A DNA stretch of 64,000 bases from Streptosporangiaceae bacterium (GCA_019239975.1 JAFAZE010000009.1:1-64000), one strand, 5' to 3'; counted from the first letter of the stretch, positions 8,010 to 17,616 are shown. Numbers and translations: made by a program. Notes: a model not told the origin generated them from the letters alone.

Positions 8010-8960
8010 TTATCGGAACTGCCGATAACAGATCGGGTCCGGCCGGTGGCGCACCGTCGGACTCGAGGCCGCGCGGCCTCTTAACTTCGCCGCCAGTTCG
8101 CTGAGGAACGCCCGCGCGGCCGCGGGCAGCCGCCGGGCGGCGGGCGTGGCCACCGAGATACGCCAGATCAGCGGTCCCGGCGAGGTCTCCGCCTGGGAAA
8201 CGCCCTCCAGGGTGCCGGCGATCGACGACGGGATGAAGGCGACGCCGAGATTGTTCCTTACCAGCCCGAATGCCGTCGCGTAGTCCGCGGCCTCGAACGA
8301 GACCTGGCGGTCGAGGCCGGCGGCGGCGAAAGCCCGGTCGACGATCGCGCGCGTGCCCCAGCCAGGGGGAAAGTCGATGAAGGGCTCGGCGACCAGCCGC
8401 TCCAGGCTCACGCCGGACTGCCCGGCGAGCGGGTGCCCGGGATGGGAGATGAGCACCAGCGGCTCGCGGGCGAGCGGCCGCAGCGCGAGCCCGGCTGGTG
8501 TCTCCCCCGGAATCGACAGCAGGGCCAGGTCGAGGCCGCCGCTGATAACCTCGCGTGCCAGCTCGGCGGAACCGCCTGGCATCAGCCGCAGCCGGACCAG
8601 GACGCCTGGATGCTGGGCGTGAAAGCGCCCGAGCAGCGTTGGCACGTCGATGTGGCCGGTGGACAGCATGGTCCCGATCGAGAGCGTGCCGCGCAGCCCG
8701 GCTCCGGCCTCGGCCACCGCCTCCCGCGCGCTCTGCGCCGCCGCCAGCGTGGCTCGTGCCTCGGGCAGCAGCGCCCGGCCTGCCTCGGTGAGCGTCACAC
8801 GGTGCCGGTCGCGGTCGAACAGGGCGGCGCCGAGCTCCCGCTCCAGGCCCTGGATCGCGCTCGAGACACCGGACTGCACCACGTGCAGCCGCCGCGAGGC
8901 GCGTGTGAACGACAGTTCCTCGGCGACCGCGACGAAATATTCCAGGTGGCGCAGTTCCAC
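8010..8960 (-). CDS. LysR-family transcriptional regulator
   Basis: 316 residues. N-terminal winged helix-turn-helix (ELRHLEYFVAVAEELSFTRA, then SGVSSAIQGLERELGAALFD) is followed by a type-2 periplasmic-binding-like effector domain (GTLSIGTMLSTGHIDVP through AFIPSSIAG). The family binds a small effector and usually controls neighbouring genes. Next to it, on the same strand, are the MFS remnant and the D-serine dehydratase-like gene, so loss of the transporter may have changed its regulon. The C-terminal 25 residues (RGRAASSPTVRHRPDPICYR) are beyond the family core. Confidence 0.93.
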   Translation of the reverse strand: MELRHLEYFVAVAEELSFTRASRRLHVVQSGVSSAIQGLERELGAALFDRDRHRVTLTEAGRALLPEARATLAAAQSAREAVAEAGAGLRGTLSIGTMLSTGHIDVPTLLGRFHAQHPGVLVRLRLMPGGSAELAREVISGGLDLALLSIPGETPAGLALRPLAREPLVLISHPGHPLAGQSGVSLERLVAEPFIDFPPGWGTRAIVDRAFAAAGLDRQVSFEAADYATAFGLVRNNLGVAFIPSSIAGTLEGVSQAETSPGPLIWRISVATPAARRLPAAARAFLSELAAKLRGRAASSPTVRHRPDPICYRQFR

Positions 8961-9147
8961 GGGTACATCATCCCGGTGCGATCTGCCGCGCCGTTTGCTG
9001 AGTACGCGAACCGCTATAACCGGCTTTTCGCGAGAGCCAAACGATCGCCTGACGTGCGGGAATGATGAGTTTTACTGGGACATATGTGACTTACGGGTCT
9101 AACCCAGCGAGTGGCGCACGAGTGGGGTGCGGAGCCTGCGGGTGCGC

Positions 9148-9792
9148 CTAGTAGCCGTCGTCGCCCGGGGTACGGGACGGCGGGTACTGGCGCGGCGGGT
9201 AGTCACGGTTGGGGGGCAGCGGCTGGGTGCGGTCGGCCGGCGGCGGGTACGTGCGGTCAGCGGGCGGCGGGTACGTGCGGCCCGCCGGTGGCGGGTAGGC
9301 GCGGTCGCCGGGTGGCGGGTAGGCGCGGCGGCGCGGGCGCCGGACGGCGCGCGCTGCGACGCTGCTGATCAGCGATCCGATCGCGACGCCGATTATGAGG
9401 TCGACCACGGCCGTGGCGGCCTTCTGCGACAGCGGGGCGTTTGTGCTGAACGGGAACACCACCGCGGCCAGCGTGGCAAGACCGATGATCCAGGCGAAGA
9501 ACGTGGTAGGCGCCGGCGTCGCCAGCAGGAGGAGATGCATGAGCCCGGTCGCGACCAGCGCGATCGCCGCGGCGACCAGCACGTAGTAACCGGTGTTGGC
9601 GTCACCCCACGCACCTTCGTGACTGGGCGCCAGGATCGGGATCTTGAACAGCCACCGGCAGATCAGGATGCCGACCAGGGCGATCAGCGCCGCCACCAGC
9701 GCGGTGGCCAGGCCGCCCGCCCAGAGCGCCCGGGCGTCCACCCTCGGCCCGGGGTCGTACGTGTCGTCCAGCATCGTGGGCGGAGTTGACAT
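9148..9792 (-). CDS. four-helix membrane protein with proline-rich tail (DUF6069-like)
   Basis: 214 residues. Four transmembrane helices: ATALVAALIALVGILICRWL, GYYVLVAAAIALVATGLMHLL, FFAWIIGLATLAAVVFPF and KAATAVVDLIIGVAIGSLIS. The layout and the IPILAPSHEG loop recall DUF6069 proteins of actinomycetes. The last 65 residues are a cytoplasmic tail of YPPP-type repeats with arginine and aspartate (AYPPPGDR, TYPPPADR repeated), probably disordered and possibly a docking segment. No function is known. Confidence 0.75.
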   Translation of the reverse strand: MSTPPTMLDDTYDPGPRVDARALWAGGLATALVAALIALVGILICRWLFKIPILAPSHEGAWGDANTGYYVLVAAAIALVATGLMHLLLLATPAPTTFFAWIIGLATLAAVVFPFSTNAPLSQKAATAVVDLIIGVAIGSLISSVAARAVRRPRRRAYPPPGDRAYPPPAGRTYPPPADRTYPPPADRTQPLPPNRDYPPRQYPPSRTPGDDGY

Positions 9793-9971
9793 GATGCACC
9801 TGCCCGGTTTTCCGGAGACCTGGCTTTGACGGTGTTTCTCACCGGAAACCTAACCCGCCCGGCCGCGGCGAAACCCAGGTGTGCGCGTCAGTGTCCCGCG
9901 TGGCCGGTTCCGGCTTCCAAAGAGGGTCAAGGGTGGCAGACGACTCGAACGGCGTGGTAGAAGACCTCTTC

Positions 9972-10805
9972 TCAGAGGCGAGGGATGATCGTGGCCAGGA
10001 GCGCGCCGATGCGGGTGGCTGATGCCTGTGCGGCCGCGATGACCTCCTGGTGATCCAGGGGCTGCGCGGCGAGGCCCGCGGCCGGGTTGGTGACGAGCGA
10101 GATCGCGAGCACCTCCGCCCCGAGGTGCCTCGCGGCTATCGCCTCCAGGGCCGTTGACATCCCCACGAGGTCGGCGCCCATGCCGCGGAGCATGAGTATT
10201 TCGGCGGCCGTCTCGTAGTGCGGGCCTGGAAGCGCCGCGTAGACGCCCTCGGCGAGCTCCGGATCGGCGTCGCGGGCCAGCTTCCGCAGCCGCGCGGAGT
10301 AGAGGCCGGTCAGGTCCGTGAAACGGGAGGGATATCCGGGCGGTGGCGGCGCCCCTGCCAGCGGCGAACGGCCGGTCAGGTTGAGGTGATCGCGGACCAG
10401 GACGGGCTGCCCGACCGTGTATTCGCCGCGAATGCCGCCCGCGGCGTTCGTCAGTATGACCGCCCGGCAGCCGGCGGCGACCGCGGTACGGACGCCGTGC
10501 ACGACGGTGGCGGGGGAGTGCCCCTCGTAGAGGTGGACCCGGCCGAGGAACACCAGGATCCGCAGGTCTCCGGCGGACACGCAGCGCACGACCGGGGTGT
10601 GCCCCGCGACTGTGGGGACGGCGAACCCGCCGAGGCCGGCGAGCGGTATCTCCGCCATCGTGCTCCCGAGCGCTTCGGCGGCGGCCGACCAGCCGGAACC
10701 GAGGACAACCATGGCGTCGAAGGTGCCGGTTCCGGTGAGTTCCCTCAGCCGCCGGGCGCTCGCCGCCGCCGCGGCGTACGGGTCATCGGCGTGTTGCGTG
10801 ATCAT
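9972..10805 (-). CDS. punA: purine nucleoside phosphorylase (trimeric class)
   Basis: 277 residues, cytoplasmic. Splits purine (deoxy)nucleosides with phosphate in purine salvage. Visible family motifs: phosphate loop VVLGSGWS, GHTPVVRC, LGRVHLYEGHSP, ILTNAAGGI, VRDHLNLTG, GPHYETAAEI, and the purine-contact segment MGADLVGMSTALEAIAARHLG. The frame is open far upstream, but similarity begins only at ATG 10805 (or 10817, four codons earlier). No coupled neighbour. A CRP-like palindrome lies about 200 bases upstream, between this gene and the divergent transglycosylase-like gene. Confidence 0.92.
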   Translation of the reverse strand: MITQHADDPYAAAAASARRLRELTGTGTFDAMVVLGSGWSAAAEALGSTMAEIPLAGLGGFAVPTVAGHTPVVRCVSAGDLRILVFLGRVHLYEGHSPATVVHGVRTAVAAGCRAVILTNAAGGIRGEYTVGQPVLVRDHLNLTGRSPLAGAPPPPGYPSRFTDLTGLYSARLRKLARDADPELAEGVYAALPGPHYETAAEILMLRGMGADLVGMSTALEAIAARHLGAEVLAISLVTNPAAGLAAQPLDHQEVIAAAQASATRIGALLATIIPRL

Positions 10806-11267
10806 GGGGTAGATCATCTCGCCGGGAGACCCCGGTCTGCCAGGCGGCCTTCCCGCCCCGCTGCCCTCACTGCCCTGCCGGCCCCCCGCGTCCCTGCCCG
10901 CCGCGTCCCTGCCCGCGGTCCCTCCGGCCTCGCCCGCCCAGGTGCCGCCGCCGTCCCCTCGCCCACGCCGGCCCGGGTTCGTCACCCTCCGTGTTATCTG
11001 GCCGTGATTAGCGTCACAGAATGGTAAGTGAACCTTGCCTGGTTTTTCTGCCGAAGTGGCGCGCACGTGATCGGCCTTCTGGCATTGTTGTTCCGCAGCA
11101 GGATCTGCCCGTAGAAGGTGGCCGACGTTGAAGAGGGCCAATCACGGCCCGCTTCCGTGCGGAACGTTAAGGCCTCCGGGCTGGCCTGCGCGCTCGTTAT
11201 GCGGTATCCGGCGTGTGCCGGCCTGGCCGACGGCGCGACGTGAGTGTGGCTGACGGAAAGGACTGCC
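10806..11267. other. divergent intergenic region with CRP-like site
   Basis: No gene is seen. The first 130 bases are C-rich low-complexity sequence. A GTGA-N6-TCAC palindrome lies at 11003-11018. GGAAAGGA at 11255-11262 is the Shine-Dalgarno of the TTG-started gene at 11268. I looked for a c-di-AMP (ydaO) riboswitch, common before such wall-hydrolase genes, and did not recognise its core. Confidence 0.6.
11003..11018. promoter_or_regulatory. CRP-like operator
   Basis: CGTGATTAGCGTCACA matches the CRP consensus TGTGA-N6-TCACA at 9 of 10 arm positions. It could serve the divergent punA and the downstream transglycosylase-like gene. Match is seen; binding is inferred. Confidence 0.5.
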
Positions 11268-11987
11268 TTGTCACAACACCGGACGGGGGCCCGAAGTTCA
11301 CGTAGGCGGGGCTTCTTCCACCGCACCGGAATTGTCTTTCCCGTGGCCGGGTTCGCCGCGGTCGTGGTGGCTGTGGTGGCGGTGGCGGCTTACCTGCTCA
11401 GTCCCGGAACGCCGAGTGCCAGCGGCGCGGACGCCGCCCTCGCGGCGATTCCGCACAGCAACACCATCGCCTTGCTCGAAGCGAAACGCCAGCAGCTGAT
11501 TGACATGAACGCCGCGGCGCATACGCTCACCGTGGCCACGAAGCCCAAGCTCGTTTCGCCTGCCCAGGTCGTCGCCTCCGCCAATGCCGCAAGCGGTTCC
11601 GGCAGCAGCAGCAGCGGTGGCAGCAGCAGCAGCAGTTCCTCGTCGTCGGGCGGTGGAGGCACCGTTGTCACCGGCCCGCCGCCCAGCCCGGGTACCGCCG
11701 AGGCCATCGCCTACCGGCTGATTCCTGACTACGGGCTCAGCCAGTCGCAGTGGGGCTGCCTGTACAACCTGTGGATGCGCGAGAGCGGCTGGAACTACAC
11801 GGCCCAGAACGCCAGCGGCGCGACCGGCATCCCGCAGGCCCTGCCGGCGAGCAAGATGGCGAGCGCGGGCCCCGACTACCTGACCAACCCGAGAACTCAG
11901 ATCATCTGGGGTCTCGGCTACATTAAGTCGACTTACGGCACGCTATGCGCGGCGTGGGATTTCGAACTCGCCAACGGCTATTACTGA
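11268..11987 (+). CDS. secreted lytic-transglycosylase-like protein, paralogue 1
   Basis: 239 residues. TTG start at 11268 is chosen because GGAAAGGA ends 5 bases upstream. An arginine-rich N-terminus and one hydrophobic segment (PVAGFAAVVVAVVAVAAYLL) form a signal peptide or anchor, followed by a serine/glycine-rich linker (about residues 112-137). The C-terminal 90 residues hold the SLT-like domain: GLSQSQWGCLYNLWMRESGW with the probable catalytic Glu in RESGW, then GIPQALPASKMASAGPDYL and a conserved Cys pair. Such proteins cut peptidoglycan glycan strands during growth or resuscitation. The paralogue at 12498 shares most of this domain. Confidence 0.85.
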   Translation: MSQHRTGARSSRRRGFFHRTGIVFPVAGFAAVVVAVVAVAAYLLSPGTPSASGADAALAAIPHSNTIALLEAKRQQLIDMNAAAHTLTVATKPKLVSPAQVVASANAASGSGSSSSGGSSSSSSSSSGGGGTVVTGPPPSPGTAEAIAYRLIPDYGLSQSQWGCLYNLWMRESGWNYTAQNASGATGIPQALPASKMASAGPDYLTNPRTQIIWGLGYIKSTYGTLCAAWDFELANGYY

Positions 11988-12130
11988 CCGGACGGCCGCT
12001 GACGTCCGGGCGTAATTACGGTACTGCCTCGGCGTGGTGGATGCGATCCTCTTATTCGCGCTCCGTGAGCACGGAACTACGCGTCGGTGCCGAAAGTTAC
12101 ACCCAGCCGCGCCCATGCAATGGCGCCCTG

Positions 12131-12146
12131 TGTGACATGTATCACA
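12131..12146. promoter_or_regulatory. CRP-like operator (perfect arms)
   Basis: TGTGACATGTATCACA is an exact match to TGTGA-N6-TCACA, flanked by a further G/C pair so that the arms read GTGTGA and TCACAC. It lies 352 bases before the TTG start at 12498. Confidence 0.65.
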
Positions 12147-12189
12147 CCCTCTGCGTGTTTATCGCCCGATTGCGTACTTTGCAGGCCGG

Positions 12190-12205
12190 TGTGACGTTCG
12201 TCATA
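12190..12205. promoter_or_regulatory. CRP-like operator (one mismatch)
   Basis: TGTGACGTTCGTCATA fits TGTGA-N6-TCACA with one mismatch in the right arm. It is the second of three sites before the second transglycosylase-like gene. Confidence 0.4.
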
Positions 12206-12280
12206 TCGTCGCACCTAAAGCTCCGTAACTGCTGGACAATGAGCTATTAAGACGCTGCAGTGCATGGCGTGTGCGAGTGC

Positions 12281-12296
12281 CGTGATTTACATCACA
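12281..12296. promoter_or_regulatory. CRP-like operator (one mismatch)
   Basis: CGTGATTTACATCACA fits the consensus except the first base. Third of the cluster, 202 bases before the coding start. Confidence 0.5.
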
Positions 12297-12497
12297 CCCA
12301 GTTCGGCCATTCCGCTCATTGTCATCAGGCATCGTTGATGACCGACAGCACCCCGCCCGCGTGATTGTTACCTCGGGTAACCCGGCGCCCTGACCCGCGC
12401 CATGTCCCGCGTGCCGATGCCTGCCGCCGTTCCAGGCGGACCGTGGTCATCAGGGGTGGAAACCATCGCGAACGACGCGAGCTACCAAGGGTTCACT

Positions 12498-13232
12498 TTG
12501 GCACGGCATCGGCACATGCCACCATTCATGTCCGGCAAGCGATCCATGCTCATCGTTATCGGCACGGCGGGCGCCCTGAGCGTCAGCACCGCGGTCTCGC
12601 TGACGGCGGCGACCTGGCCGGGCGGTTCCGCGGCGAAAGCGACGGTCGCCACCCGATCCGCGGCGGCAGCGCACTCGGCCACCGCCAGCCTCGCGACCGT
12701 GACCAGGCAGGACAGCAGTACGGGGTCCCTCGCCTTCCAGCGGTTCAGGGCCGGGCAGGGCGAACGCGAGTACCAGATCCAGCTCTCTGACGCGCGGGCT
12801 GCGGCGGCGAAGCAGGCAGCGGCCCGCGCGGCGGCGAAGAGGGCAGCCGAAGCCGCGGCCCTCCGGCGCGCGGCGGTACAGCGGGCAGCCGCCCGGGCGC
12901 AGCGATCCGGCGCGCAGCAAGCGGCGGCCTCGGGTTCGCCCCAGCAGATCGCCGCCAGCATGCTCGCCTCCTACGGCTGGTCCGCCAGCCAGTTCTCCTG
13001 TCTCAACCCATTGTGGGAAAGGGAGAGTGGGTGGAGCGTGACCGCGCAGAACCCCGGTTCGGGTGCGTACGGTATCGCGCAGGCGCTTCCCGCCTCGCAG
13101 ATGGCGAGCGCCGGCCCGGACTGGCAGACCAGCGCGGCGACCCAGATCAAGTGGGGTCTCGGCTACATCCAGGCCCGGTACGGATCGCCTTGCGGCGCCT
13201 GGGCCCACGAAGAAGCCGACGGCTGGTACTAG
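12498..13232 (+). CDS. secreted lytic-transglycosylase-like protein, paralogue 2
   Basis: 244 residues with a TTG start at 12498, supported by AAGGG six bases upstream; an in-frame ATG at 12402 lacks a good site. Signal peptide: MLIVIGTAGALSVSTAVSLT. A region of about 45 residues rich in Ala/Arg/Gln/Lys (residues 85-135) is probably a helical coiled-coil spacer. The C-terminal SLT-like domain has CLNPLWERESGW (probable catalytic Glu), GAYGIAQALPASQMASAGPD and a Cys pair, closely matching the protein at 11268-11987, so the two arose by duplication. Three CRP-like sites precede it and a strong terminator follows. Confidence 0.87.
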   Translation: MARHRHMPPFMSGKRSMLIVIGTAGALSVSTAVSLTAATWPGGSAAKATVATRSAAAAHSATASLATVTRQDSSTGSLAFQRFRAGQGEREYQIQLSDARAAAAKQAAARAAAKRAAEAAALRRAAVQRAAARAQRSGAQQAAASGSPQQIAASMLASYGWSASQFSCLNPLWERESGWSVTAQNPGSGAYGIAQALPASQMASAGPDWQTSAATQIKWGLGYIQARYGSPCGAWAHEEADGWY

Positions 13233-13239
13233 GAGTAAG

Positions 13240-13272
13240 CCCCCAGGCGGCGACAGCGACGCCGCCTGGGGG
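13240..13272 (+). terminator. intrinsic terminator-like hairpin
   Basis: A perfect 13-bp stem (CCCCCAGGCGGCG with its complement at 13260-13272) closes a 7-base loop, starting 7 bases after the preceding stop codon. No long T-run follows, as is common in high-GC actinomycetes. Confidence 0.8.
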
Positions 13273-13518
13273 GCTGCCTCTCGGTGAAACGCCGTCCCGG
13301 AAGGCTTTGGCCTGAGATCTCGGGATGGGTACCGTCGGCGTGCGGCGTGGTCCGCGGCCGCTGGGGACGCCGCATCTAGGTTGGCCGGGAATGCCCGAGT
13401 TCGCCGCCTGTGGGGCCTGGCCGGGCCTGCGGGACCGCCGGGCCTGCGACGCCTGCCGGGGCCTGCTGGGTGACGGCGGTGCCGGCCGGACGGCGCCCAG
13501 ACCCGGGAACGGCGGTCT

Positions 13519-15828
13519 TCAGCTTCCCGTGACCGGCTGGAACGTGCGCAGTTCCTGGTCGAACGTGGGCAGGTCCGCGTTCCATGACGCGGCGGGCGCG
13601 GAAAGGTAAAGCGCGTATGACTGCGGGCCGGCCGCGGTCTTGGCGATGAACAGCAGATCCTCGGCCTGCATCGGGGTACCGTCCGGGTCCAGCCAGGTGA
13701 ACTTCCAGACCGCGCCGGGGTAGCCGCGGATCGGCGTCCGCTTGAGCAGGATCTGGTGATACCCGGGGAAGTGCCCGTTGGCCAGCGCGTTCGTCTTGAT
13801 GTAGCGGGCCTCGGCCAGCATGTCGTCAAAGACGTGGGCCGTCAGGTCAATATCCAGGTAATGGCCGCCGTGCTCGGGGGCGTAGAGGATCGTGCTCTTC
13901 AGCGTCTTGCGAGCCGACCGCCAGCCGCCCGGCACGCCGATCGTGAATCCCGCCTGCGTGCCGGCGTCTTGCGGCGTGACCGTCTCCCTTGTAAAGCCGG
14001 CCGGGAGGGTGCCGAGGACCGGCTGGTTGATCGCGGTGATGGGTCCGGGCGGCGCTCCAGGCACCCCGGTGGTGGTCGTGGCCGGCGGAGGCTGATGGTG
14101 CCGCAGCGACAACGCGGCGACGCCCCCGCCGACGGCCGCGGCGACCACGGCTACCGCCGCGAGGCCCACCTTCCACCGGCCGCGGCCATGTCGCCGCGCC
14201 GGGGCCGCGATCGGTGCGGGCCGCACCGCGGGCCCGGATGCTGGATAGGAAGCCGGGAGGGCAAAAGCCTGCTGCGGCTTTGTCGGCGGGTCCGCCGCGC
14301 CGTGGCTGCCGGGGGAGCCGAGCGGACCCGGCTCGAACCGGGGTGCGAACGACGCCTGCCCGGGCGATGACAGGGCCGACGAGCCGGCTGGCTCCAGCGG
14401 CGCCGAAAGCGGCGACACCGACGGCGGCGGCACCACGGGTTCGCTGGGCACCGTTCGCGGCGGCGCATACGCCGATTGCAAACCGTCAAGCGACGTCAGG
14501 CTCGGCGAGACCGCCGTCGGCGCCTCAGCTCCGGCCGCCTCCCCCGCAGCCGGCCCCGCCGAGGCCGGCCCCGCCGCAGCCGATCCCGCCGCAACCAACC
14601 CCGCCGGAGCGGCACCCGCATCTGCTCCCGCCCCCACGCCGGCCACACCCCCGGCCGCTCCCTTCACGCCCGCAAGGGCGCTCTTCGCCCCCGGCACGCC
14701 CTTCCCGAGCGCATTCTCCTCGAGCCCAACACCCGCCACGCCGATGCCACCGCCCGCGCCCATACCATCGGCCATCCCGATGCCACCGCCCGCGCCGATG
14801 CCACCGCCCGCGCCAACACCACCGGCCATACCGGCCGCAAACGCATCGAGACCAGGCCCCGCCGCGCCGGCGACCGCCCCGGCGGCGTCCAGGCCGCTTA
14901 TGCCGCTCACCTGCGTTGCCACCCAGCCCAGCGGCCGTTCCGGCAGCAACGGCATGATGTCGGCGATCATCCTCGCGGCGGTCAACGCGTCCGGCCTGCT
15001 GGCCGGCTCCCGGCGCAGCAGGGCGGCGATGACGCCGCCGAGCAGGCCCGCCGAAGGCGCCGTCGGCGCGTCCTCGTTGATGATGGCGGACATCGTGGTT
15101 ATCGCGCCGCCGCGCGCCTCGTACGGTCCGCGCCCCTCGACGGCGGTGTAGAGCGTCGCGCCGAGCGACCACAGGTCGGAGGCGGGCGTCGCGGTGCCGC
15201 CGCGGATCCGCTCCGGCGCCGTGAAACCGGGCGACCCCATCACCATGCCGGTCTGGGTCAGCCGCGGGTCGCCCTGGAACTCCGCGATGCCGAAGTCGGT
15301 GAGCACGGCCCGGTCGTCGGTGCACAGCAGCACGTTGCTCGGCTTGACGTCCCGGTGCAGAACCCCGGCGGCATGCGCGCTGGCGAGCGCGGCGAGCAAC
15401 TGCTTTCCCACCCACCCGGCGCGCCGCGGCGGCAGCGGCCCCGAGTCGGCGATCACCTGGTCGAGCGACGACGCGTGAACGAGCTCCATGATGATCCACG
15501 GGCGGCCGTCTTCCTCGGCCACGTCGTAGACGGTGACCACCCCGCGGTGGCTGAGCCGGGCGGCGGTCTTCGCCTCGCGCAGCGTGCGCTTGTACGCGTT
15601 CGCGCGCTCTTCCTCCCCCAGTGCCTCGCCGACCAGCACCTCCTTGACCGCGACCTCGCGGTCGAGCAGCTCGTCACGGGCACGCCACACCACACCCATG
15701 GCGCCGCGGCCTATGGGTTCAGCGAGGCTGTACCGCCCGGCGATCACGCGCCCACTCATAGGGTGCATAGCCGGACCATACACGGCGCTCGCTGGAAGGT
15801 CCCTGGGTGAAGAGTACGAATCAGCCAA
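13519..15828 (-). CDS. transmembrane Ser/Thr protein kinase with outside sensor domain
   Basis: 769 residues, Hanks-type kinase. Kinase domain about residues 30-300: glycine loop IGRGAMGVV, Lys62 in VAVKEV, catalytic Asp160 in LHRDVKPSN, Asp178 in TDFG, and GSPGFTAPE in the activation segment. Residues 310-550 are a disordered Gly/Ala/Pro linker with imperfect repeats (GAGGGIGAGGG). One transmembrane helix (VGLAAVAVVAAAVGGGVAAL, near 555-575) leads to an extracellular domain of about 180 residues (TIGVPGGWRSARK to the end), typical of lipoprotein-like sensor tails. No PASTA repeats. The frame begins at a TTG; ATG at 15768 or 15759 is an alternative start. Stands alone. Confidence 0.9.
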   Translation of the reverse strand: MADSYSSPRDLPASAVYGPAMHPMSGRVIAGRYSLAEPIGRGAMGVVWRARDELLDREVAVKEVLVGEALGEEERANAYKRTLREAKTAARLSHRGVVTVYDVAEEDGRPWIIMELVHASSLDQVIADSGPLPPRRAGWVGKQLLAALASAHAAGVLHRDVKPSNVLLCTDDRAVLTDFGIAEFQGDPRLTQTGMVMGSPGFTAPERIRGGTATPASDLWSLGATLYTAVEGRGPYEARGGAITTMSAIINEDAPTAPSAGLLGGVIAALLRREPASRPDALTAARMIADIMPLLPERPLGWVATQVSGISGLDAAGAVAGAAGPGLDAFAAGMAGGVGAGGGIGAGGGIGMADGMGAGGGIGVAGVGLEENALGKGVPGAKSALAGVKGAAGGVAGVGAGADAGAAPAGLVAAGSAAAGPASAGPAAGEAAGAEAPTAVSPSLTSLDGLQSAYAPPRTVPSEPVVPPPSVSPLSAPLEPAGSSALSSPGQASFAPRFEPGPLGSPGSHGAADPPTKPQQAFALPASYPASGPAVRPAPIAAPARRHGRGRWKVGLAAVAVVAAAVGGGVAALSLRHHQPPPATTTTGVPGAPPGPITAINQPVLGTLPAGFTRETVTPQDAGTQAGFTIGVPGGWRSARKTLKSTILYAPEHGGHYLDIDLTAHVFDDMLAEARYIKTNALANGHFPGYHQILLKRTPIRGYPGAVWKFTWLDPDGTPMQAEDLLFIAKTAAGPQSYALYLSAPAASWNADLPTFDQELRTFQPVTGS

Positions 15829-15896
15829 GTGTCACCAGACTGTGAGCTTCACGCTTAGCCACCCCGTTACAGATCCGCGCGATGGCGGTAATTCTG

Positions 15897-17540
15897 TCAC
15901 GGATGGCTGCCGATGGACAACAAAGGGCCGGAAGCTTCCGCGTAAAAATCGTTGCCCTTGTCGTCCACGATGATGAAAGCCGGGAAGTCGCGTACCTCGA
16001 TCTTCCACACCGCCTCCATGCCCAGCTCCGGGTATTCGAGCACCTCGACACGGGTGATGCAGTCCTGAGCCAGGCGGGCGGCCGCACCGCCGATGGAGCC
16101 GAGGTAGAACCCGCCGTGCCGCTTGCACGCCTCGGTCACCGCCGCGGACCTGTTGCCCTTCGCGAGCATCACGTACGAGCCGCCGGCGGCCTGGAACCGC
16201 TCGACGTAGGAGTCCATCCGCCCCGCCGTCGTCGGCCCGAACGAGCCGGACGCGTACCCGGCCGGCGTCTTGGCGGGACCCGCGTAGTAGACGGGATGGT
16301 CACGCATGTACGAGGGCATGGGCTCGCCCGCGTCCAGCCGCTCGGCGATCTTGGCGTGCGCGATGTCGCGGGCGACGACCATCGGCCCGGTCAGCGACAG
16401 CCGGGTCCGCACCGGGTACCTGGCCAGCTCGGCCCGGATCTCCTCCATCGGCCGGTTCAGGTCGATCCGCACGACGCCGGCCGCCACATCGGATTCCGTC
16501 ACGTCGGGCAGGTACCGCGCGGGGTCGGTCTCCAGCCGCTCGAGGAACACGCCGTCCGCGGTGATCTTGCCGAGCGCCTGCCGGTCCGCCGAGCAGGACA
16601 CCGCGATCGCAACCGGGCAGGACGCGCCGTGCCTGGGCAGCCGCACCACGCGGACGTCGTGGCAGAAGTACTTGCCGCCGAACTGGGCGCCGATCCCCAG
16701 GCGCCTGGTCAGGCCCAGCACAAGGGACTCCAGCTCCGCGTCGCGGAAGCCGTGGCCCTCCGGCGAGCCCTCGGCGGGGAGCGTGTCGAGGTAACGCGCG
16801 GACGCGTACTTGGCGGTCTTGAGCGCGTACTCGGCGCTGGTGCCGCCGATGACGATCGCGAGATGGTACGGCGGGCACGCCGACGTCCCGATGGCCCGGA
16901 TCTTCTCCTCGAGGAAGGCGGTCATCCGCGCCGGGTTCAGCACCGCCTTGGTCTCCTGGAACAGGAAGGACTTGTTCGCCGAGCCGCCGCCCTTGGCCAT
17001 GAACAGGAACTTGTAATCGCCGCCGCCTGTGGCGTAGATCTCGATCTGCGCCGGCAGGTTGCTGCCGGTGTTCCGCTCCTCCCACATGGTCAGCGGCGCG
17101 AGCTGGGAGTACCGCAGGTTCAGCGTCGTGTAGGCGTCGTAGACGCCGCGCGCGATGTGCTCTTCGTCACGCCCGTCGGTGAGCACGTGCTGGCCGCGTT
17201 TGCCCATGACGATCGCTGTGCCGGTGTCCTGGCACATCGGCAGCACCCCGCCGGCCGCGATGCACGCGTTCTTCAGCAGGTCGCGCGCGACGTACCTGTC
17301 GTTCGGGCTCGCCTCGGGGTCGTCCAGGACGGACCGTAGCTGGCTGAGGTGCGCGGGCCGCAGCAGGTGCGCGATGTCGCGCATCGCCGTGCCGGTGAGG
17401 TGGGTGAGCACCTGCGGGTCGACCTCGAGGAATTTTCTGCCAAACGAGACGTGGCTCTCCACTCCGCCCGACGTGAGCTGCCGGTAGGTGGTCTCATCCG
17501 GTCCCAGCGGCAGCATCTCCGCATAGGAAAACTCAGCCAT
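15897..17540 (-). CDS. fumarate hydratase, class I (iron-sulfur)
   Basis: 547 residues. TCA-cycle enzyme that converts fumarate to L-malate with a [4Fe-4S] cluster, one long chain as in class I fumarases. Likely cluster cysteines are in [17 protein letters not shown] and VSCSADRQA. Other motifs: [36 protein letters not shown], and the C-terminal beta domain [23 protein letters not shown] at 17540 is favoured; in-frame ATGs at 17549 and 17561 exist and the frame stays open into 21-bp tandem repeats (17617-17701) that would add a meaningless repeat peptide. The oxygen-sensitive class is notable since many aerobes use class II. Confidence 0.93.
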   Translation of the reverse strand: MAEFSYAEMLPLGPDETTYRQLTSGGVESHVSFGRKFLEVDPQVLTHLTGTAMRDIAHLLRPAHLSQLRSVLDDPEASPNDRYVARDLLKNACIAAGGVLPMCQDTGTAIVMGKRGQHVLTDGRDEEHIARGVYDAYTTLNLRYSQLAPLTMWEERNTGSNLPAQIEIYATGGGDYKFLFMAKGGGSANKSFLFQETKAVLNPARMTAFLEEKIRAIGTSACPPYHLAIVIGGTSAEYALKTAKYASARYLDTLPAEGSPEGHGFRDAELESLVLGLTRRLGIGAQFGGKYFCHDVRVVRLPRHGASCPVAIAVSCSADRQALGKITADGVFLERLETDPARYLPDVTESDVAAGVVRIDLNRPMEEIRAELARYPVRTRLSLTGPMVVARDIAHAKIAERLDAGEPMPSYMRDHPVYYAGPAKTPAGYASGSFGPTTAGRMDSYVERFQAAGGSYVMLAKGNRSAAVTEACKRHGGFYLGSIGGAAARLAQDCITRVEVLEYPELGMEAVWKIEVRDFPAFIIVDDKGNDFYAEASGPLLSIGSHP

Positions 17541-17616
17541 CCTCGCCATCCTCGTAGTCATGTGTTCCCGCGCGTCCCTCACCGCCAGCTTAGGCTCCCC
17601 CGGCTCCCCCCACCGT

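Larger units (their letters stand above)
11988..12497. other. intergenic region with three CRP-like sites
   Basis: 510 bases without a gene. AT-richer than its surroundings. It holds CRP-like palindromes at 12131, 12190 and 12281 and ends with AAGGG (12487-12491), the Shine-Dalgarno for the TTG start at 12498. Confidence 0.6.

Noticed and set aside
11988-12497. c-di-AMP (ydaO) riboswitch before the transglycosylase-like gene
   Set aside because: I looked for its conserved core in this leader and in 10806-11267 and could not recognise it.
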